A DNA stretch of 64,000 bases. Source: Krasilnikovia cinnamomea (GTDB taxonomy: Bacteria > Actinomycetota > Actinomycetes > Mycobacteriales > Micromonosporaceae). A program made the position numbers and the translations under genes. The notes below the pieces were generated by a model. The model did not search any database, was not told the DNA's origin, and was given only the letters and a program-made list of their open reading frames with translations. Shown piece by piece: positions 17,680 to 28,308 of the stretch (position 1 is its first letter; each line of letters starts with the position of its first letter). The stretch spans positions 6,696,001 through 6,760,000 of the forward strand of contig NZ_SHKY01000001.1 of the NCBI RefSeq assembly GCF_004217545.1. The letters run 5' to 3'.

Positions 17680-17725
17680 CGGCCCGGAACCCCCTGGGAC
17701 CCTCAGCCCCGGGGGTTCCGGGCCG
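17680..17725 (+). terminator. Strong hairpin terminator after cbbX
   Basis: Bases 17680-17694 pair perfectly with 17711-17725 (15 bp, nearly all G-C; core GGCCCGGAACCCCC against GGGGGTTCCGGGCC) around a 16-base loop. It starts 10 bases after the cbbX stop. There is no U-tract, so termination may depend on hairpin strength alone. It separates the cbb operon from the Tad operon. Confidence 0.8.
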
Positions 17726-17836
17726 ATGTCTTGATCAAATCCTGAGAAAAAGCTCATGACACTCCGTCGCGGGACGATCACTAAGCGCAGTCACCCGGTT
17801 GCAAGGGTGGAGTTGCGGAGTCTCCAAGGAGTTCAC
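17726..17836 (+). promoter_or_regulatory. Promoter/leader region of the Tad operon
   Basis: An A-rich stretch at 17731-17753 (including TTGATCAAAT and GAGAAAAAG) directly after the cbbX hairpin is the likely promoter area for flp. AAGGAG at 17826-17831 is the flp ribosome site. No operator is recognised. Confidence 0.4.
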
Positions 17837-18034
17837 ATGCTTATCCAGTACATCCAGGCAGTGCTCGCGTCCGTGCGGCGTCACGACGACGAGGGCGCCA
17901 CCGCCGTCGAGTACGGCCTCATGGTCGCCCTCATCGCGGTCGTCATCATCGGCGCCGTGATCCTGCTGGGCGACAACCTCAGCGCCATGTTCGGCGGGGT
18001 CGCCGACTCGGTCAAGGCCCCGGCCGGACCGTGA
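17837..18034 (+). CDS. flp: Flp-type class IVb pilin
   Basis: 65-aa major pilin precursor. A short leader ends at Gly, then the mature N-terminus ATAVEYGLM carries the Glu5 equivalent and leads into one hydrophobic helix (VALIAVVIIGAVILLG), the classic Flp pattern for cleavage by a prepilin peptidase. The ATG at 17837 is chosen because AAGGAG precedes it by 5 bases; a longer in-frame start would destroy the short leader. It heads the operon and its stop overlaps the next GTG. Confidence 0.92.
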   Translation: MLIQYIQAVLASVRRHDDEGATAVEYGLMVALIAVVIIGAVILLGDNLSAMFGGVADSVKAPAGP

Positions 18035-18474
18035 GCCGTCGCGGGCGTGGCCGGCCCACGCGGTCGGCCGCGCCCGCGGGCCGGCGCGGGGGGCCGGCCC
18101 CGGACCGGGGAGCGGCGGCGGTGGAGATGGCCATCGTGCTACCACTGCTGCTGCTGCTCCTGTTCGGAATCATCGACTTCGGCCGGGCACTCAACGCGCA
18201 GATCACGCTCACCGAGGCGGCCCGCGAGGGCGCCCGGGCCACCGCCATGGGGCTCGACGGCCGCGCGCGGGTCACGTCCGCGGCGGGCCAGGTCAACGTG
18301 AGCTCGGTACAGGTCACCCTCTGCGGCACCGACCTGACCCGGGACGCCGTCGTCCAGGTGTCCACCGCCTTCCGTCCGGTCACCCCCGTGGGGTCGCTGA
18401 TGACGCTGTTCGGGGGGCGTTCGGACGGATCCTTCACCATCACCGCACGAGGAGTCATGCCATGCGTCGGCTGA
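18031..18474 (+). CDS. tadE: TadE-like pilus assembly protein (pseudopilin)
   Basis: 147-aa protein with a basic N-terminal tail, then RGAAAVEMAIVLPLLLLLLFGIID, which is the TadE-family start: Gly-Ala cleavage area, Glu, one membrane helix. The rest is predicted outside the membrane. GTG start overlaps the flp stop (GTGA). TadE-like pseudopilins are processed by the same peptidase as Flp and help assemble the pilus. Confidence 0.85.
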   Translation: MSRRGRGRPTRSAAPAGRRGGPAPDRGAAAVEMAIVLPLLLLLLFGIIDFGRALNAQITLTEAAREGARATAMGLDGRARVTSAAGQVNVSSVQVTLCGTDLTRDAVVQVSTAFRPVTPVGSLMTLFGGRSDGSFTITARGVMPCVG

Positions 18475-19562
18475 CGCTGTTTCACCGTCCCCGCCGCGAC
18501 GACGGCGGGGCGATCGCCGCCACCGTCGCCGTGGTGCTCGGTGTCGGCGTCCTGCTCGGCGTGGGCGCGGTGGTCATCGACGTGGGCCGCCTCTACGCCG
18601 AACGCGAGCAGCTGCAGAGCGGCGCCGACGCCGCCGCCTGGGCCGTCGCCGAGGTCTGCGCCGTCACCCCGGCGCAGTGCGCCGGCCAGACCGGCACAGC
18701 GGGCCGGTACGCGAACACCAACGCCGCGGACGGCGCCACCAAGGTGACCGCGATCTGCGGCACCGGCACCGGCCTGGCGCCGTGCCCCGCCAACCCCACC
18801 AACCGCACCGGCTGCCTCGGCACGGCGCCGCAGGACGCCCGCTACGCCGAGGTGCGCGTCGAGACGAAGCTGGCGGACGGCTCGACCGTGCTGCCGTCGG
18901 TGTTCGCCCGCGCGCTGGCCGGCGGTGAGCCCGGAACCACCGTCGGCGGCTGCGCCCGGGTCGCGTGGGGCCCGCCCCGGGTGGCGCAGGGCTTCGCGGT
19001 CACCTTCTCCCTCTGCGAGTGGGACAACCTCACCGGCGGCGGGGCCACGCTCTGGTCGGCCACCGGCATCCCACCGGCCAGCGCCGAGCGCGTCGTCAAG
19101 CTGCACGACAGCCAGGGCAATCCCGTCTGCCCGGCCGGTCCGGCCGGCTGGGACCAACCCGGCGGATTCGGCTGGCTCGACGACCCGACCGCGTCCTGCA
19201 CGGCGATCGTGCAGGCGGACGGCACCTTCGAGGGCGACACCGGCAACTCGGCGTCGCACCCGTGCAAGGACGCCCTGCAGGCGGCCCGGCAGGCACGCAA
19301 CATGGTGCTGATCCCGGTCTACGACTACGTCCGCGGTCAGGGCGCGAACACGGAGTACCACCTCGTGGGCTTCGCCCCGTTCGTGCTGACCGGGTACCTG
19401 CTCTCCGGCTTCTCGGCGCCGTCCTGGCTGACCAATGTGCACCATTGCAGCGGCCAGGAGCGCTGCCTGTACGGCTACTTCGTGCGCGGACTGGTCCAGG
19501 CGACCGGATCGCAGATCGGCGGCCCGGACCTCGGTGCCGCCGTCGTCAACCTCGTCGGCTGA
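18462..19562 (+). CDS. TadG-like pilus assembly/Flp-associated protein
   Basis: 366-aa protein with one N-terminal membrane helix (AIAATVAVVLGVGVLLGVGAV region, residues about 17-40) followed by VIDVGRLYAEREQLQSGADAAA, the hallmark of putative Flp pilus-assembly TadG-like proteins. The large extracellular part is Cys-rich (about 14 Cys), suggesting disulphides, and has no recognised domain. The start overlaps the tadE gene by 13 bases; GGAG lies upstream. It may act as a minor pilin or cell-surface anchor. Confidence 0.8.
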   Translation: MRRLTLFHRPRRDDGGAIAATVAVVLGVGVLLGVGAVVIDVGRLYAEREQLQSGADAAAWAVAEVCAVTPAQCAGQTGTAGRYANTNAADGATKVTAICGTGTGLAPCPANPTNRTGCLGTAPQDARYAEVRVETKLADGSTVLPSVFARALAGGEPGTTVGGCARVAWGPPRVAQGFAVTFSLCEWDNLTGGGATLWSATGIPPASAERVVKLHDSQGNPVCPAGPAGWDQPGGFGWLDDPTASCTAIVQADGTFEGDTGNSASHPCKDALQAARQARNMVLIPVYDYVRGQGANTEYHLVGFAPFVLTGYLLSGFSAPSWLTNVHHCSGQERCLYGYFVRGLVQATGSQIGGPDLGAAVVNLVG

Positions 19563-19585
19563 GCCGGGCAGGAGTAAAGCGAACA

Positions 19586-20401
19586 ATGAGACGGCGGCTC
19601 CTCGCGGTCCTCGTGGCGGCCGTGCTGGCGGGCATCGGCTGCATCGCGGTCGTCGCGTACGTGCGCGGCGCCGACCAGCGCGCCCTCGCCGGCCGGCAGG
19701 CCGTCTGGGTGCTCATCAGCACCCAGCGCATCCCGGCCGGCACCAGCGCGGCCGCCATCCGCGGCGGCGGGTACACCGAACGGGTCGCGATGCCCGCCGA
19801 GACGGTTCCCTCGACCGCGCTCGGCCAGCTCGACGCCCAGCTCGACACGCTCGTGCTCACCGCCGACCTGCCGCCCAGCCAGCTCGTGCTGCGCGGCATG
19901 TTCGCCGAGTCCAGCGAGGTGACCGGCGGCCTGCCGGTGCCCGACGGCAAGCTGGCCGTGAGCGTCCAGATGACCGCCGCGGGACGGGTCGCCGGCTACG
20001 TGCGGCCCGGCTCCCGGGTCGCCGTGTTCAGCACGTTCACCATGCGCGAGGGGCGCGGCCGGGTGCCCGCCGGTGACGGCCTGAGCAGCGGCCACGACTA
20101 CAACCAGGCCACCCGGGTGCTGTTGCCCCGCGTCGAGGTGATCGGGGTGGGCGAGCGCGGCGTGTCGGGCGCGGCCACCGCGGGCGACACCGCCGCCGCG
20201 GCCGACGGCTCCGGTGAGTCCGGCTCCGGTTCCGCCGCCAAGGCGGGCGTCACCATGCTGGTCACGGTCGCGGTGAGCCAGCAGGAGGCCGCGAAGCTCG
20301 TGCACGTCTCGCTGACCGGGACGCTGTCGCTGGCCCTGCTGGACGACACCGCCACCGTCGAACCGGACGCCGGCATCGACAACAACACCCTCTTCCCGTG
20401 A
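19586..20401 (+). CDS. cpaB: CpaB/RcpC-like SAF-domain pilus protein
   Basis: 271-aa protein with an N-terminal membrane helix (LLAVLVAAVLAGIGCIAVVAY region) and a SAF domain: VWVLISTQRIPAGTSAAAI and, later, MPAETVP, with a conserved LAVSVQM segment. CpaB/RcpC proteins help assemble or guide the Tad pilus across the envelope. A Gly/Ser/Ala-rich low-complexity insert lies around residues 195-215. GGAG precedes the ATG. The stop overlaps the next gene's GTG. Confidence 0.85.
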   Translation: MRRRLLAVLVAAVLAGIGCIAVVAYVRGADQRALAGRQAVWVLISTQRIPAGTSAAAIRGGGYTERVAMPAETVPSTALGQLDAQLDTLVLTADLPPSQLVLRGMFAESSEVTGGLPVPDGKLAVSVQMTAAGRVAGYVRPGSRVAVFSTFTMREGRGRVPAGDGLSSGHDYNQATRVLLPRVEVIGVGERGVSGAATAGDTAAAADGSGESGSGSAAKAGVTMLVTVAVSQQEAAKLVHVSLTGTLSLALLDDTATVEPDAGIDNNTLFP

Positions 20402-21564
20402 CGGCGCTGGTGATGACGATGACCATCTACTGTGACCCCTTCACCCCGTTCCCCGGCTCGGCGCAGCCCGCCTGCGCCGTACCGGACACCGCGCAACTGC
20501 CCGGGGTGCTGGCCGAGTGGCCCGACGCCCAGCTGGTGGTCATCGGCGCCGGGGTGCCCCTCGACGAGGCCGTCGGGTTCGCCGCCCGGCAGCGCGTCGA
20601 ACGCCCCGCCCTCGGCGTCGTGCTGCTGCGCGAGCACGTCGAGGTGGACGTGCTGGCCGAGGCGATGCGTGCCGGGGTGCGCGAGGTGGTGGCCGCGGGG
20701 GACCGGGGCGCCGTGGACGGCGCCTGCGCCCGGTCCGTCGAACTGTCCCGGCAGCTCACCTCGGTGCCGCCGGCGGCGGGCGAACACGCGACCCAGGTGA
20801 TCACCGTGTTCGCGGGCAAGGGCGGGGTCGGCAAGAGCACCGTCGCGGTGAACCTGGCGGTCACCCTGGCCGACAACGGCCGCCGCCGGGTCTGCCTGGT
20901 CGACCTCGACCTGCAGTTCGGCGACGTCGGCATCATGCTCCAGCTGCCACCCGAGCGCAGCCTCGCCGACGCCGTCGGCATGGCCGGGCGGCTCGACGAG
21001 GACGGCGTGCGCTCGCTCATCACGCCGTACCGCGACGGCATCGACGTGCTGCTGGCCCCGTCCGGACCGGCCGAGGGCGACCAGGTCAGCCGGGAGCTGG
21101 TCGGCGAGCTGCTCGGCCTGCTGGCGCCGATGTACGACTACGTCGTCGTGGACACCCCGCCGTACGTCAGCGACCAGGTCCTCGCGGCCCTCGACCGCAC
21201 CGACTGGTTCGTGCTCGTGGTGACGCCGGACCTGCCCGCGCTCAAGAGCGTCCGGCTCACCCTGACCACCTTCGAGATGCTGCAGTACCCGGCCGAGCGC
21301 CGGCTCGTCCTGCTCAACCGCGCGAACTCGGAGGTGGGCCTGACCGTCGCGGACGTCGAGAAGGCGATCGGCCAGCCCACCGCCGTGCTGATGCCGTCCT
21401 CGCGCGACGTGCCGCTGTCGGTGAACCGCGGCGTCCCCCTGGTGATCGAGCACCCGGGCCACCCGGTCGCCAAGGCGTTGCGGGAACTCGCCGGCAAGTG
21501 CGGCGCGCCGGACTCGGGACGCACCCGTCGCCACCGGGCCGGGCTGTTCGGCCGGAGGCACTGA
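20398..21564 (+). CDS. tadZ: TadZ/CpaE-like MinD-family ATPase
   Basis: 388-aa cytoplasmic ATPase. Residues 1-125 form an atypical receiver-like region without a convincing phospho-Asp set. A ParA/MinD domain follows with deviant Walker A FAGKGGVGKST at 138-148, VCLVDLDLQFGDVG and VVVDTPPYVSD. TadZ marks the polar or focal site of Tad pilus assembly. The GTG start overlaps the cpaB stop; tadA starts one base after its stop. Confidence 0.9.
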   Translation: MTALVMTMTIYCDPFTPFPGSAQPACAVPDTAQLPGVLAEWPDAQLVVIGAGVPLDEAVGFAARQRVERPALGVVLLREHVEVDVLAEAMRAGVREVVAAGDRGAVDGACARSVELSRQLTSVPPAAGEHATQVITVFAGKGGVGKSTVAVNLAVTLADNGRRRVCLVDLDLQFGDVGIMLQLPPERSLADAVGMAGRLDEDGVRSLITPYRDGIDVLLAPSGPAEGDQVSRELVGELLGLLAPMYDYVVVDTPPYVSDQVLAALDRTDWFVLVVTPDLPALKSVRLTLTTFEMLQYPAERRLVLLNRANSEVGLTVADVEKAIGQPTAVLMPSSRDVPLSVNRGVPLVIEHPGHPVAKALRELAGKCGAPDSGRTRRHRAGLFGRRH

Positions 21565-21565
21565 C

Positions 21566-22959
<1,394 letters not shown>

Positions 22960-22963
<4 letters not shown>

Positions 22964-24891
22964 CCCGCCGCCTGCTCGCCGCCGCGTTCCTGGTGGCGCT
23001 GAGCCTGCTGCCCGCGGGCCCGGTCGCCGCCGCTTCGGCGGGCCTGGTGGTCACCGGGGTCCAGCCCTCACCCGGCGCGATCGAGTTCTTCGTGACCGGC
23101 CGCCACCTGCCGGCCGCCGCGCTGGCCGGCGCCGCCATGAGCGTGACCGCGGACGGCGTCGTCCTGCCCGCCCGCACCCACCGGGTCGCCGCCACGTCGG
23201 CCGGCGCCCCGCCCCGGGCGGTGGTGCTGGTCCTCGACACGAGCGGGTCCATGAAGGGTGCCCGCCTGACGGCCGCCCGCGCCGCCGCCCTCGACTACGC
23301 CACCGCGGCGCCGCCCGAGGTCCAGCTCGCGGTGGTCGCCGTCGCCGAGCGGGCCACGGTCGCGCTGGCGCCGACCGGCGACCGGGCCGCGTTCGCCGCG
23401 GCGGTCTCGCGCCTCACCGCCGCCGGGCACACCGCCCTGTACGACGGCATCGCCACCGCCGAGGACCTGCTCGACGAGCGGCGCCACGCGGCCGCCGCCG
23501 CGTACGCCGAACGGCGCATCGTGGTGCTGTCCGACGGCGCCGACACCTCCTCGCGGTTGACCGCGGACCGCCTGCTGACCAGAGTGTCCCGGGCGGACGC
23601 GACGTTGGACGCGGTGGCCTTCGGCCGTGGCGCCGACCCCAAGCGCCTCGGCGACTTCGCGGCAGCCGGCAGCGGGCGGGTGCTCAGCGCCGCCGACGCC
23701 CCGGCACTGCGCGCGGCCTTCCGCGGCATGGCCGAGAGCCTGTCGGCGCCCGTGCTGGTGCGCGCCACCGTCCCGCCCGCACTGTCCGGCCGTACCACGG
23801 TGCTGCGGGTGCAGGTCCGGGTCGGCGCGCAGACCGTCGGCGCCGACGTGCCGGTGGCCTTCCGCGCCGACCCGGCCGCGGCCGCCGCGCCGCAGACGTT
23901 CCGGTTCGGCGGGGCCCCGGGTCGCGGGCCGCTCGTGACCATCGTCGTGGTGGCCGTGGCGATCTTCGGGGCGGCGCTGCTGGGGTTCGGTCCGCTGCTG
24001 GCCGGTGGTCCCGTCCAGCGGCGGATCCGGGACCTGGAACGGTTCGCCCCCGCCCGGCGCGGCGCGGCGGGCCCGGCCGACGCGGACGGCAACGGCCTCG
24101 TCCGGGCCGCGCTGGCCGTGTCCGAACGCGCCGTACGCCGCCCCGACCGCCGCCAGCGGCTGGAGCTGGCCCTCGACCGGGCGGGCAGCCCGCTGCGGGC
24201 CGCCGAGTGGCAGCTCATCCGGTTGGGCTGCGCGGCCGGTGGCGCGCTGGCCATGCTGGTGCTGCTGCCGTGGTGGTGCGCCATCCCGGCGGGCGCGCTG
24301 GCCGGGTGGCATGGTGCCGCGCTGTACCTGCGCCTGCGCGCCGCCCGCCGGGCCCGTGCGTTCGGCAACCAGCTGCCGGACGCGCTGCAACTGCTGGTCG
24401 GGTCGCTGCGGTCGGGGTTCTCGCTGCCGCAGGGGCTGGACGCGCTGGTCCGCGACGGCGGCGAGCCGATCGCGGGTGAGCTGGGTCGCGCGCTGGCCGA
24501 GACGCGGCTGGGCGGGGACCTGGAGGAGGCGCTCGACCGCGTCGGTGAGCGCAACGGCAGCCAGGACATGGCCTGGCTGGTCATGGCGATCCGGATCCAG
24601 CGGGAAGTGGGCGGCAACCTCTCCGAGACCCTGGAGACCGCCGTGGGCACCATGCGGGAGCGGGGGCGGCTGCACCGGCACGTGCGTGCGCTCTCGGCCG
24701 AGGGGCGCCTGTCCGCGATGATCCTGCTCGGCATGCCGATCGTGCTGGGCGGCTGGATGTTCGTGTTCCGGCGCGACTACCTGCGCCCGCTCTACACCGA
24801 GCCGCTGGGGCTGATGATGCTCACCGGCTCCGTCGTCGGTGTCGTCATCGGCGCCCTCTGGCTGAAGAAGCTCGTCAAGGTGGAGGTGTGA
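22960..24891 (+). CDS. tadB: vWA domain fused to TadB-type pilus platform protein
   Basis: 643-aa fusion. Residues 1-25 are a signal peptide, and a von Willebrand A domain follows with MIDAS motif LDTSGSM at 92-98, Thr in GHTALYDG and LSDGADTSS. One membrane helix lies near 325-350, then a cytoplasmic stretch, further helices and a T2SSF/TadB domain (LPDALQLLVGSLRSGFSLPQG; QDMAWLVMAIRIQREVGGNL). TadB forms the inner-membrane platform beneath TadA. The extracellular vWA part could bind a metal-dependent ligand or the pilus base. TadB is normally only about 320 aa. Confidence 0.9.
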
Positions 24892-24893
24892 GC

Positions 24894-25817
24894 ATGCCAC
24901 CGTCCATCGTGCTGGGTGTCGGGCTGATCGCGTTGACCGGCGCGGTCGTCGTGCTGGCGCTGGCCTTCGCCGACGCCCGCGACGGCGCCGGGGTCGCCCG
25001 GCTGCTGGACACGCTGCCCCGGCCCGCCGCCGCCTCCTTCGTCGCCCCCCGGGACCGGCCGTTCGCCGAGCGGCTCGGCGCGCCGCTGGCCCGCCGGCTG
25101 GGCCGGCTCGGCACGGTGCTGACGCCGACCGGCGCCATCGCCCGCCTGCAGCGCCACCTCGACTACGCCGGGAATCCGCCGTCGATGTCGCTGGCCCGGC
25201 TGGTGCCGCTCAAGGGGGTCACCCTGGCGGTCGGGGCGCTGGTCGGGGCGGGGTTCGGTGGCCTGCTCGGCGCGGGCGGCGGTGCGCTGCTCGGCGGGGC
25301 CCTGGGTGCGGCCGGTGGCTTCTTCGGGCCCGACCTGCTGGTCTACAACATGGCGCTGAAACGGCAGAAGGAACTGCTGCTGTCCATGCCGGACGTGCTG
25401 GACACCCTGGTCATCAGCGTGGAGGCGGGTCTGGCGTTCGACGCGGCGATGGCCCAGGTCGCCCAGCACGTCCGTACGCCGCTGGCGCGCGAGCTGCTGC
25501 GGGTGCTGCAGGAGATGCAGCTCGGCGTGAGCCGGGCCGCGGCGTTGCGGGCGCTGGCCGAGCGGACCACCGTGCCGGAGCTGCGTACCTTCGTCACCGC
25601 GGTCGTCCAGGCCGGTGAGCTCGGCATCCCCATCGCCGGGGTGCTGCGCGAGCACGCCCGGGAGATGCGGGTCAAACGGCGCCAGCGCGCCGAGGAGCTG
25701 GCCCAGAAGGTGCCCATCAAGATCTTGTTCCCGGTGCTGTTCTGTCTGTTCCCGGCGCTGTTCGTGGTGATCCTCGGACCCGGCGTACTGCAGATCATCC
25801 ACGCGTTCGCCCGCTGA
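24894..25817 (+). CDS. tadC: TadC pilus platform protein
   Basis: 307-aa T2SSF-domain membrane protein that partners TadB. There is an N-terminal helix, a Gly/Ala-rich double helix near residues 105-145, then the cytoplasmic T2SSF domain (MPDVLDTLVISVEAGLAFDAAM, ELGIPIAGVLREHAREMRVKRRQRAEELAQK) and a final helix. I prefer ATG 24894, with GGAGG 7 bases upstream, over GTG 24888, which overlaps the tadB stop but sits 1 base from the same site. Last gene of the Tad operon. Confidence 0.9.
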   Translation: MPPSIVLGVGLIALTGAVVVLALAFADARDGAGVARLLDTLPRPAAASFVAPRDRPFAERLGAPLARRLGRLGTVLTPTGAIARLQRHLDYAGNPPSMSLARLVPLKGVTLAVGALVGAGFGGLLGAGGGALLGGALGAAGGFFGPDLLVYNMALKRQKELLLSMPDVLDTLVISVEAGLAFDAAMAQVAQHVRTPLARELLRVLQEMQLGVSRAAALRALAERTTVPELRTFVTAVVQAGELGIPIAGVLREHAREMRVKRRQRAEELAQKVPIKILFPVLFCLFPALFVVILGPGVLQIIHAFAR

Positions 25818-25859
25818 GGGCCCGGTAATCAACGACCCCGAAAGATCAGGAGAAGCACG

Positions 25860-26285
25860 ATGGCGAAGGTTCTGGTGGTCGACGACGATCCGGCGATCTG
25901 CCGGCTGCTCATGGACGTCCTCGAACTGGACGGCCACGAGGTGCACGTCGCCATCGACGGCGAACACGGCGTCCAGGCGTTCCTGGCCCTGCGGCCGGAC
26001 TTCGTGGTGCTGGACGTCATGATGCCGCGCCTGGACGGCTACGGGGTCCTGCAGGCCATCCGCGCCCAGGAGGTGACGCGGGTGCCGGTGCTGCTGCTCA
26101 CCGCGCTGCCCGACTCCGGGGCCCGGGGCCGGGCCTGCGGGGCGGACTACTTCCTGTCCAAGCCGTTCACCGCGGACGAGGTGCTGTACCTCATCGACGG
26201 GGTGCTCGGGCACGACACCGGACTGGCGGAGGTCCAGGCGGCCGTCGACTACGCGCGCGGCCAGGGCTATCCGGGCCAACCATGA
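25860..26285 (+). CDS. Single-domain response regulator (CheY-like)
   Basis: 141-aa stand-alone receiver domain. VLVVDDDPAICR has the acidic cluster, VVLDVMMPRLDGYGVL the phospho-acceptor Asp, LLLTALPD the Thr and FLSKPFTADEV the Lys. No output domain. AGGAG precedes the ATG by 8 bases. It lies 42 bases after tadC and upstream of the protease/kinase pair, so it may be phosphorylated by that kinase and act on the pilus machinery; this is inferred from position. Confidence 0.88.
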   Translation: MAKVLVVDDDPAICRLLMDVLELDGHEVHVAIDGEHGVQAFLALRPDFVVLDVMMPRLDGYGVLQAIRAQEVTRVPVLLLTALPDSGARGRACGADYFLSKPFTADEVLYLIDGVLGHDTGLAEVQAAVDYARGQGYPGQP

Positions 26286-26406
26286 GATCAAGTTCTGCTC
26301 AAGTTCCCCCCGGCCGCGCCGATGGTCTTGAACGCATCGGCGTCCGGCTCTGGCCGCCGACGGACCGATGTGTACGGGAACCGCTGACAAGTGAGGTGCG
26401 CATCCC

Positions 26407-28308
26407 ATGACATCGATCAACCCAGTGGGTCCCGCGACATACACCGGCGCGAACCGGCGCGGATTCGCCGTCGCCGCGGCCGTCGCCGTGGCGCTGGCCG
26501 GTGTGCCGATCTCCGCCCCCGCTCAGGCCGCCGGCCGGCCGTGGAGTGAGGTCGTGGTGACCGGGGTGGGCGCCGAGCAGGCCGCCCACGCGGTCGAGGC
26601 CGTCGGTGGGCGCGTCCTGGCGGTCCTCCCGGTGGTCCGCGGGGTCGCGGCCCGGCTCCCGCTGGGCAGCGCGCTCGGTCCCGAGTGGACCGTCGCGCCG
26701 CAACGCGCGATCACCGTCGCCGCCGCGGCGTCGGACGGCGCGGGCACCGCCACCACCGTGCGGCAGATGCTCGGCCTGCCCGCGAAGGGCGACGAGGGGC
26801 GCGGCGTGACCGTCGCGGTCGTCGACACCGGCATCGCGAACGTCCCCGACCTCGCTGGCCGCGTGACCCGGCGGGTCGACCTCACCGGCACCGGCGGCGG
26901 GGACGGGTACGGTCACGGCACGTTCATGGCGGGCGTGATCGCCGCGTCCGGCGCCGCGTCGGGCGGCGCCTATCGCGGGGTGGCGCCCGCCGCCGAGCTG
27001 GTCGACGTGAAGGTCGCCGACGCGCAGGGGCGTACCGACCTGGTCACCGTCCTGCGTGGCCTGCAGTGGGTCAGCGACCACCGCAAGGACGTGCAGGTGC
27101 TCAATCTGTCCCTGTCGTCGCGCAGCCCGCTGCCGTACCAGCTCGACCCGTTGAACCGGGCGCTGGAGTCGTTGTGGCGCGACGGCGTCACCGTGGTCGT
27201 GCCCGCGGGCAACGACGGGCCGGAGGCCGGCACGGTGACCTCGCCCGGCAACGACCCGCTGCTGCTGACCGCCGGCGGTCTGGACGCGGCGGGCACGACC
27301 GCCCGCACCGACGACGTGGTGGCGTCCTGGTCCGGGCGGGGACCGACGTGGCAGGGCGATGCCAAGCCGGAGCTGGTGGCCCCGGGCAGCCGGATCGTGA
27401 GCCTGCGTTCGCCGGGCAGCGCGATCGACGCGGGCAACCCGCAGGCCCGGATCGGTGACGCCTACTTCCGTGGCTCGGGCACCTCGATGGCCACGGCCGT
27501 GACCTCCGGGGTGATCGCGGCGACCCTCGCGGTGCAGCCCCGGCTGAACCCGGACGCGGTGAAGAACCTGCTGGTCACCACCACGTACGCGAATCCCGCG
27601 CTGACCGCCGCGGCGGGCGCCGGAGCGGGCGGGCTGGATGCCGGGCGGGTGCTGGCGGCGGCTCCCGGCTGGCCGACCGGCAAGGCGCAGAGGCGCTTCG
27701 ACGAGGACACCGACACGTTGCGCCGCGACGCGAAGCGGTGGTCGGCCCTGGCGGGGGCCATCGCCGCCGGGGACCGGGCGGCGGCGACGCGGGAGTGGAA
27801 CGCGCTGACGCCGCCGTCGCGGGACTGGGCCGCCCGGTCGTGGGCCGCGCTCGACCCCGCGGCCCGTGCCTGGGCCGCCCGGTCGTGGGCCGCCAACGGC
27901 TGGACCGGCGCTGACGACGACTGGGCGGGCCGGGCCTGGGCCGCCCGCGTCTGGGCCACCCGGGCCTGGGCGGACGACGCCTGGTCGGCGCGGGCCCGCG
28001 CCTGGGCCGATGCGGAGTGGTCGGCGCGCGCTCGCGCCTGGGCCGACGAGGACTGGTCGGCGCGGGCTCGCGCCTGGGCGGATGTCGAGTGGTCGGCGCG
28101 CGCTCGCGCCTGGGCGGATGCGGAGTGGTCGGCGCGGGCCCGGGCCTGGGCGGATGTCGAGTGGTCCGCGCGCGCCCGCGCCTGGGCTGACGCTGATTGG
28201 GCGGCCCGCGCTCGGGCGTGGGCGGATGCCGAGTGGTCGGCGCGGGCCCGGGCCTGGGCGGACGACGACTGGTCGGCGCGGTCCTGGGCCTGGCTCCCCA
28301 GCTCGTGA
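26407..28308 (+). CDS. Secreted S8 subtilisin-like protease with Trp-rich repeat tail
   Basis: 633-aa exported serine protease. Signal peptide residues 17-41, then a short propeptide-like region, then the S8 domain: catalytic Asp in VAVVDTGIANVP, His in YGHGTFMAG, oxyanion Asn in VPAGNDGPE, Ser in GSGTSMATAV. From about residue 470 the chain becomes Trp/Ala/Arg-rich; residues 526-621 are eight near-identical 12-residue units (WSARARAWADxE type). Some streptomycete S8 proteases end in other Trp-rich repeats, so a wall- or substrate-binding tail is plausible. The stop overlaps the next gene's GTG. Confidence 0.9.
   Translation: MTSINPVGPATYTGANRRGFAVAAAVAVALAGVPISAPAQAAGRPWSEVVVTGVGAEQAAHAVEAVGGRVLAVLPVVRGVAARLPLGSALGPEWTVAPQRAITVAAAASDGAGTATTVRQMLGLPAKGDEGRGVTVAVVDTGIANVPDLAGRVTRRVDLTGTGGGDGYGHGTFMAGVIAASGAASGGAYRGVAPAAELVDVKVADAQGRTDLVTVLRGLQWVSDHRKDVQVLNLSLSSRSPLPYQLDPLNRALESLWRDGVTVVVPAGNDGPEAGTVTSPGNDPLLLTAGGLDAAGTTARTDDVVASWSGRGPTWQGDAKPELVAPGSRIVSLRSPGSAIDAGNPQARIGDAYFRGSGTSMATAVTSGVIAATLAVQPRLNPDAVKNLLVTTTYANPALTAAAGAGAGGLDAGRVLAAAPGWPTGKAQRRFDEDTDTLRRDAKRWSALAGAIAAGDRAAATREWNALTPPSRDWAARSWAALDPAARAWAARSWAANGWTGADDDWAGRAWAARVWATRAWADDAWSARARAWADAEWSARARAWADEDWSARARAWADVEWSARARAWADAEWSARARAWADVEWSARARAWADADWAARARAWADAEWSARARAWADDDWSARSWAWLPSS
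27982..28269 (+). repeat. Eight tandem 36-base repeats in the protease gene
   Basis: Eight consecutive 36-base units, each beginning TGGTCGGCGCG or a close variant, encode the dodecapeptide WSARARAWAD plus two variable acidic/small residues. A ninth partial unit follows at 28270. Variation is mostly at codon third positions and in the last two codons, as expected for expansion by slippage or unequal recombination under protein-level selection. Confidence 0.9.

Noticed and set aside
28197..28304. Kinase frame starting inside the protease repeats
   Set aside because: The extra residues are out-of-frame repeat translation; GTG 28305 with the GTGA overlap is the credible start.
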